NCBI RefSeq assembly: GCF_003711515.1
Contig: NW_021167081.1
Coordinates: 310,001-374,000 of the forward strand
Direction: 5' to 3'
Source: Sodiomyces alkalinus F11
Lineage: Eukaryota; Ascomycota; Sordariomycetes; Glomerellales; Plectosphaerellaceae
Length of the DNA: 64,000 nt
A program made the translations under genes and the position numbers. The notes below the pieces were generated by a model, which was not told where the DNA came from, did not search any database, and saw nothing but the letters and a program-made list of their open reading frames with translations. This document shows positions 59,234 through 64,000 of the stretch, in pieces; position 1 is the first letter of the stretch, and every line of letters begins with the position of its first letter.

Positions 59234-61183
59234 ATGGCGGACCACCGGGGCCACCCTTCGGAGGCCCCGTCAGAAGAGCGCACAGAGCCCTTTTCCCAGT
59301 CCGAGGTCGACGCCCGCTTGAAGAGCATGGGCGTTCACGAGGCCGTCGATGAAGTCATGTACGACGCTGTCCCGTTGGACAAGCTCATGGTCGAGGACCA
59401 CCACCACAAGCAAGGCATCCGCATTCTGGTGCGCCCTCTCACCCGGAGCCGCTCTGTAAGCCCGGGCAACGGCAGTTGCCAGTGGCTTGCTCTCCGCGCC
59501 GAAGTCGCGTCGGATGAACGTCCCCACCACAAGGTCCTGGCCGTGACCCAGACCCCCAGGGACATCAAGTTCTCGGTGCGCATCCCCTCCGAACACCTGG
59601 ACGACCACGTACCGCGGCCTCCGGTGTGGTGCGAGCTGTACTACGACCCGGCCAGCGACAACCAGATCCTGTTGAACCGGTCCGAAGCCCCCATTACCCT
59701 GTCCCGCCTCTCGGACGACCCGGGAAACAGCCCGGGACCCAACCACGAAATCAAACCTCTAATGACCAAGGCTCTGTCTCCAGGGTCTTGGCGTATCTCC
59801 GTCGAGGGTATCAGGGTCCTCGACTTTAGGGTGTTGGAACGGATGCCCTTCCACCTCGTCCAACCAAGGAAAGCCATCGAGAATGGGGACAGCTCCGAAA
59901 GCGACATCGTCCTCAATTCGTTGGGGAAGAGGTCTCTGGACGCCGAAGAATCCCAAGGACGGGGCGAAAAGAAAGTGAAGACATCCGAGGCCGGAGCTAG
60001 AGCCGGAGCCGGAGCCGGAGCCGGAGCGGCGAAGAAGGAAGATGGTGTCATCATGTTCCTGCGATCGTCTGCCGACCCTCTCGTCTTTCCCCTGCCCACA
60101 ACGGGCAAGGGCAACACGGCAGGCAAGGGCAAGGGCAACGAGCTGGTGGCCTCCACGGGCCAGGCTCTCCTCGACCTCCAAAAGGACGAGACCGTGGCTG
60201 TCCAAAGCGGCTGCGAGCTGGACGCCTACACGGTGACCAAACGTGACCAGATCGCCTCCACCAGTCTCTCCTCCGTCTTTACCGCCGAGCACTCCAACGT
60301 ACCCAACGGCGTGATTACCGTCAAAATCCTCAAGACCCACTCCGTCAACAACGCCGCCGCCGCCGCCGCCGCCGCCCAGAAGCCCCAGGAAGCCGAACGC
60401 AACGTGATCCGCCAGGCCGACATGTGGCTCCGCGAGTACCAGTCCCAGGACGACCTGCGCCATAGTTCCATCGTCCGCCTGTACGGGGGCGACGCGCGCT
60501 TCCTGTCTCTGTACATGGAGCACGTGGAGGCCCGCGACCTCTCCGCCCGCAACTTCTGGCGCGGAGCACGTGACGACATGTTCATGGGGTCGCGCGCCGA
60601 TGCGAGCCGCATCCTCCACGACGTCGCCTCGGCCCTGCACTACCTCCACGACCGCGGCCTGGTGCACAACGACATCAAACCGGCGAACATCCTCTACTCG
60701 CCCGACCGCGGCGCCGTGCTCTGCGATTTTGGCCTCAGCTCGCCCGCCCACGCCCCCGCCACGACGGGCGGGACCCCGTTCTACGTGCCGCCCGAGTTCA
60801 TCGGCGGCCGCTTGCGGGGGGCGGCTTCAGACGTATGGGCCCTCGGCGTCACCATGCTCTACGTGATGCGAAAACTGCCGTTCCCGGACGCCCGCGCCGG
60901 TCGCGCCCACCCGCGCCCGCTGTACTGGATGATCGCGGACCTGAACCGGCCGGGCGGCGGCGCGCGGCAGAAACCCGGGGCGGCGCGGGGCGCGGGCATG
61001 TCGGCGGTGGACCAGATGATGGTGTGGCTGAGCGAGGTGCGCGAGGCGGCGGATCGGCTCAGCCCGCGGGACCGCATGGAGCGGATCATACGCGATATGT
61101 TGATTCTGAACCCGAAGCAACGGATTACGACGGCGCAGATTTTGCATCACTTGGTTGATGAGCAGATGGCGATTCGTTCATGA
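59234..61183 (+). CDS. Serine/threonine kinase-like protein with unusual N-terminal domain
   Basis: Intronless, 649 residues from ATG 59234. The first 220 residues form a beta-rich segment (WCELYYDPASDNQILLNRSE, SWRISVEGIRVLDFRVLER) resembling an FHA-type fold, which would bind phosphothreonine. A low-complexity linker follows, with AGAGAG and poly-Ala repeats coded by GCCGGA and GCC units. The kinase domain has the Lys in ITVKILK, catalytic HNDIKPAN (His478, Asp480) instead of the usual HRD, DFG at 498-500, and PPEF instead of APE. The glycine-rich loop is weak (STSLSSVFTAEH). HxD and DFG remain, so it may be active. Such kinases are numerous in filamentous ascomycetes; function unknown. Confidence 0.82.
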   Translation: MADHRGHPSEAPSEERTEPFSQSEVDARLKSMGVHEAVDEVMYDAVPLDKLMVEDHHHKQGIRILVRPLTRSRSVSPGNGSCQWLALRAEVASDERPHHKVLAVTQTPRDIKFSVRIPSEHLDDHVPRPPVWCELYYDPASDNQILLNRSEAPITLSRLSDDPGNSPGPNHEIKPLMTKALSPGSWRISVEGIRVLDFRVLERMPFHLVQPRKAIENGDSSESDIVLNSLGKRSLDAEESQGRGEKKVKTSEAGARAGAGAGAGAAKKEDGVIMFLRSSADPLVFPLPTTGKGNTAGKGKGNELVASTGQALLDLQKDETVAVQSGCELDAYTVTKRDQIASTSLSSVFTAEHSNVPNGVITVKILKTHSVNNAAAAAAAAQKPQEAERNVIRQADMWLREYQSQDDLRHSSIVRLYGGDARFLSLYMEHVEARDLSARNFWRGARDDMFMGSRADASRILHDVASALHYLHDRGLVHNDIKPANILYSPDRGAVLCDFGLSSPAHAPATTGGTPFYVPPEFIGGRLRGAASDVWALGVTMLYVMRKLPFPDARAGRAHPRPLYWMIADLNRPGGGARQKPGAARGAGMSAVDQMMVWLSEVREAADRLSPRDRMERIIRDMLILNPKQRITTAQILHHLVDEQMAIRS

Positions 61184-61749
61184 TTTTTATCTGTGTCGCT
61201 ACTTTGTCGTCATTTATTATGATTATGACGAGGCGATAGACCCCTTTTGCCTTTTTGCCCTTTTGGTCTACATTTGAATGTATATAGCGAGCGTGTTCTT
61301 CATGTCGTGGTCCATATCCATGCGCAGGACGCGGACATATTTTGAGGCGTTTGGTCTTTTTGGACATTTGCAGTATGTTGGCTCTCATCTCCCTTCCCGT
61401 CATGGGTCTCATCGGAGCTGCCAACATGGATCATTGTTTAGGTGGATAATTGGCGGGCAAGGTCCAGTTTTAAGGTGGCGGGGTGTTTTTTTGCATGTTT
61501 GCGCATCTGCCTCTCTGATATAACTATCATATTCATTTCAGCATACGCCGGGTATTGTATCACCATACAAACAACTATACATACGTTGGCTTCCCGCCAG
61601 AAGACGGACAACAAGATCATCTGGTTTTCTAAGCCCAACAATACATCAAGACATTACAATGTACACTTTGCTTTTGTGGTTTCGCCCCCCTCGGCTTTGA
61701 ATCCCGCGCATTACTCCCATGTATCGTCGTCAAAAAAAGCCCTCGTCGT
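61184..61749. other. Convergent intergenic region
   Basis: No gene seen. The kinase and the BIM1-like gene end towards each other here, so this is shared 3' sequence. Confidence 0.45.
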
Positions 61750-62642
61750 TTAAAGGGCGAGGCCAAGAGCGACAGCCATGCCGACGGCGAAGATGGTGGA
61801 CATGTGAGCCGAGCTGAGGGACGCAGCGCTGTCGGGGTCCTCGTCGCCGGAAGCCGCGTCGTCGCCGTCCTCGCCGTCGGTGGCGTTGGCCTCCTCGTGG
61901 CTCTGAGGCTCGATGGCGAAGTACGCGCCGTCGTCCGTGGCGCATTGCTCCTCGGTGGGCTCGGGGGCGTCCTCGACGAAGCGGATGTCGGCGCACTGGT
62001 AAGAGGTTACGTTTTTAGCACACCATCGCCAACTAAAAGAGAAAAGAGAAGGGACGGGGGGTGAAGAAAAGAAGAAAAAAGAAGAAAAAAGAAGAAAAAA
62101 GAAGAAAACGCACGTTATACTGAGCCTGCCCCGACCTGCCAACCTTGATGACCTGCAGCGAGGCGTTGGTGCCGGCGGTGATGTTGAGGTCGGAGGGCAC
62201 GAGCAGGTCGGAAAGGCAGAGGGTGCCGCTGCCGGTGGTGTTGAGGGGGTTCGGGGTCAGCGAGGTGGGGAAGCTGGCGACGGTGCCGTTCTCCTCGATG
62301 CCGAGGTTGATGTAGAGGAAGTTGTAGGCGTGGCCGAGGGTAACGCCTAGGGAGCCGCCCGAGAGGGGCCAGTCGGTCCTGTTGCCGGAGCCGTATGCGG
62401 GGCCGCCGCCTGGGAAGGGATTGTCAGCTTCATGTTCGGTCCGGAGAGGAGAGGAGAGGAGAGGAGAGGAGAGGAGAAAGGATGGAAAGGGACGAGGCGG
62501 ACGACGTACAAGGCCACGACCACTGCGTGTAGTTCAGGGTGTCATCGAAGGTGTTGCCGCGCCACTCGGGGTACTTGAGCGTGAAATGTGCGGAAGAGAG
62601 GCCGGCGGCGGCGAGGGTGAGGAGAGCCTGGGTGGTGAACAT
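61750..62642 (-). CDS. BIM1-like copper-binding (LPMO-like X325) GPI protein
   Basis: Three exons, in gene order 62642-62510, 62409-62114 and 61995-61750, give 224 residues. The signal peptide MFTTQALLTLAAAGLSSA is followed directly by His19, which would become the N-terminal residue of the mature protein. N-terminal His is what binds copper in LPMO-like proteins. The next residues, HFTLKYPEWRGNTFDDTLNY, then PCGGG, match the fungal BIM1-like domain. NIT/NATD motifs are likely N-glycosylation sites. The C-terminus is Asp/Ser/Ala-rich, then hydrophobic (TIFAVGMAVALGLAL), as for a GPI anchor. Relatives act in copper uptake or cell-wall copper handling and do not oxidise polysaccharides. Introns contain GAAGAAAAAA and GGAGA repeats. 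Confidence 0.88.
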
Positions 62643-63729
62643 TTTGGCGAGCGGTCGTAATAAGTGACGATAACAACGGGGTATCACAACGAAACGACTG
62701 AAAGACGAGACGGGAGACAGTTGAGAAGACGAAGGTGGCGAGCTGGTCAAAAGAACGGGGAGGGAAAGCTGCGATGTTCGAGACATAATATATATACCTC
62801 GACGAAAGGCAGTTCCATTTCGTCTTTCGAGCTCATCCCCCGGACAAGGACCCAGTGGTCAGGGTCCGTGGTTCCTGTCCCGTCTCGGGCCGGCCGCGTT
62901 GATTGGGGGATTCCATCGCCGGCGTTTGGCGCCAAGATAAAGTGAGCAAGTTTAAATATGAGGCCCCAGGCACGGGGGTAGGTAATAGTAAGGTAGCTAA
63001 GGTAGGTATCTTGTCCGCGACTCCCTATTTGGGTTACTGGGCGATTGTTCCATCACATATTGGAAGCCATTATCTGGTTTCAATTGAGAAGATGAGGAGG
63101 TTGGTCTTCCAGGTTTGTATTCTTTTTTCTCTGTGTCGCGTTCCTGGATGAAGCAGAGCAGAACCGAGGCTCGGAGAACAATAACAATAGGAGACGACAA
63201 GCTTATATAATCGTGGTGGAATGACATCGCGCAGTCCATCGTACAACGTACAACGTACATGTACAACGCACTCCGTACACATGAGGCGCGTAATGAGGCT
63301 CTTGGTGGCTGGAAGCGCGGAACCCCCTCGATTTCCCTCATCTGGGCCCCGCCTTTTGCTGGTATCTTGCTCAAACTCCCGCAGCGCTTAACCTCATATG
63401 GTCAACGGCGTTGGCCTGAGCGTCTGTATCCTCAGAAGGTACCTTAGGTAAGGTAGGTAAGGTAGTGTAGTGTAGATACCTAGGTACCTTATGTAGGTAC
63501 CTGCATACAGGCCTTACGTAATACCCCTGACCGCTTGATCACCTCGACTTCATTTTATCTATTTCGATACTCTGTACAATATTCCCCTTTCCCTTTCTCA
63601 AATCATAATGGACTCGATTGGCTATAGCAGAGTCAAACGGAGTAAAGAAAGCAGTGCCCGCCCCTATCCTCCGACGTCCTCTAGCGATACAAAGTTCCAT
63701 CCACCATCATCATTCCCTCTCCGTCCGCC
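62643..63729. other. Intergenic region rich in TACCT/GGTA elements
   Basis: No gene seen. Between 62979 and 63010 and between 63437 and 63505 there are dense clusters of GTAGGTA, CTAGGTACC and TACCTTAGGTA elements, the same family as elsewhere in the window. Confidence 0.45.
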
Positions 63730-64000
63730 CTACATGTTGTCTTGGTCCCCCCACTGCTCCCACTTGACAATGTCCAGAGGGCTGGTCTTGTCCGGCCCGA
63801 GAACAGGCGTCCAGACATCCGTCCTGTAGACCATCGCGTCCCACGTCGGGTAGTCTCGCAACATCTCCTCCATCACGTCGTCGCGCATCCAGAAAACCGC
63901 ACGCTCCTCCACCTCGTACCACTCCCATACGGTGACAATGTGGCAGTGCTCGTTCCGGATCGAACTCGCCACGTCCCTCAGCTCCCTGTCCACAGTCCCC
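63730..64000 (-). CDS. 3' end of an unidentified gene, cut by the window edge
   Basis: An open frame enters from the right edge on the minus strand and stops at 63730. The visible 89 or so residues (HIVTVWEWYEVEERAVFWM, RDDVMEEMLRDYPTWDAMVY, DIVKWEQWGDQDNM) look like a true protein rich in Trp and acidic residues. The start is outside the window. I do not recognise the family. Confidence 0.55.
   Translation of the reverse strand, partial: GTVDRELRDVASSIRNEHCHIVTVWEWYEVEERAVFWMRDDVMEEMLRDYPTWDAMVYRTDVWTPVLGPDKTSPLDIVKWEQWGDQDNM

Noticed and set aside
59759..60751. A 330-codon minus-strand ORF opposite the second kinase
   Set aside because: Antisense shadow of GC-rich coding DNA; no motif, and the plus strand has HxD and DFG in frame.
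63437..63505. TAGGTA-like repeats considered as telomeric sequence
   Set aside because: The units are irregular, palindromic and occur at many internal places; a fungal telomere would be uniform TTAGGG copies.

Overview
This is a window of nuclear DNA from a filamentous ascomycete, most likely a Sordariomycete. The evidence is fungal-type short introns (mostly 55-110 nt, GTRNGT donors, CTAAC branch points, YAG acceptors), GC-rich coding DNA with many poly-T/poly-A runs inside introns, and typical mould families: a fungal-rhodopsin-fold receptor, a proteinase-K-like secreted subtilase, a BIM1-like copper protein, an OCH1-like GT32 enzyme, an Rck2/Srk1-type kinase and a tRNA-Gly. I spliced the gene models by hand. 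Reading-frame continuity was checked across every junction given, but no transcript evidence was available.

Layout. 1-0.6 kb is AT-rich, gene-free DNA. 0.9-1.7 kb holds a small secreted protein. 2.3-7.7 kb holds an MFS transporter, an atypical SDR and a cytochrome P450; the last two are divergently transcribed from one 543-bp promoter with repeated CGG-type motifs, so this looks like a metabolic mini-cluster. 8.2-12 kb holds two different folylpolyglutamate synthase-like genes placed tail to tail. 13.2-15 kb holds a seven-helix receptor-like membrane protein, 16.5 kb a tRNA-Gly(GCC), 17.5-18.6 kb a doubtful FAD-like ORF, and 18.9-19.8 kb a C2H2 regulator. 20.9-21.2 kb holds a 27-residue, three-exon, 8-cysteine metallothionein whose second intron contains a 60-nt and a 27-nt homopolymer (G on the + strand). 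23.5-24.5 kb holds an Asp/Ser-rich unknown protein, 26.6-29.1 kb a stress-type kinase, and 32.6-36.9 kb a full-length ABCB transporter.

36.9-46.2 kb is a gene-poor 9-kb stretch. It is followed by a secreted subtilase (46.2-47.5), a quinone-oxidoreductase-like MDR enzyme (48.4-49.5), a graveyard of decayed genes (49.7-52.5: a P450, a rhodopsin-fold protein, and an unidentified frameshifted ORF), a GT32 glycosyltransferase (52.9-54.0), an acidic fungal protein of unknown function (55.3-56.5), an unusual kinase with a non-kinase N-terminal half (59.2-61.2), a BIM1-like GPI protein (61.7-62.6), and the 3' end of one more gene running off the right edge.

The most interesting items are the metallothionein with its homopolymer intron, the paired FPGS genes (one with a possible second start giving a mitochondrial form), the SDR/P450 shared promoter, the decayed cluster, and a dispersed family of palindromes built on TAAGGTACCTTA/CCTAGGTACCTAGG.
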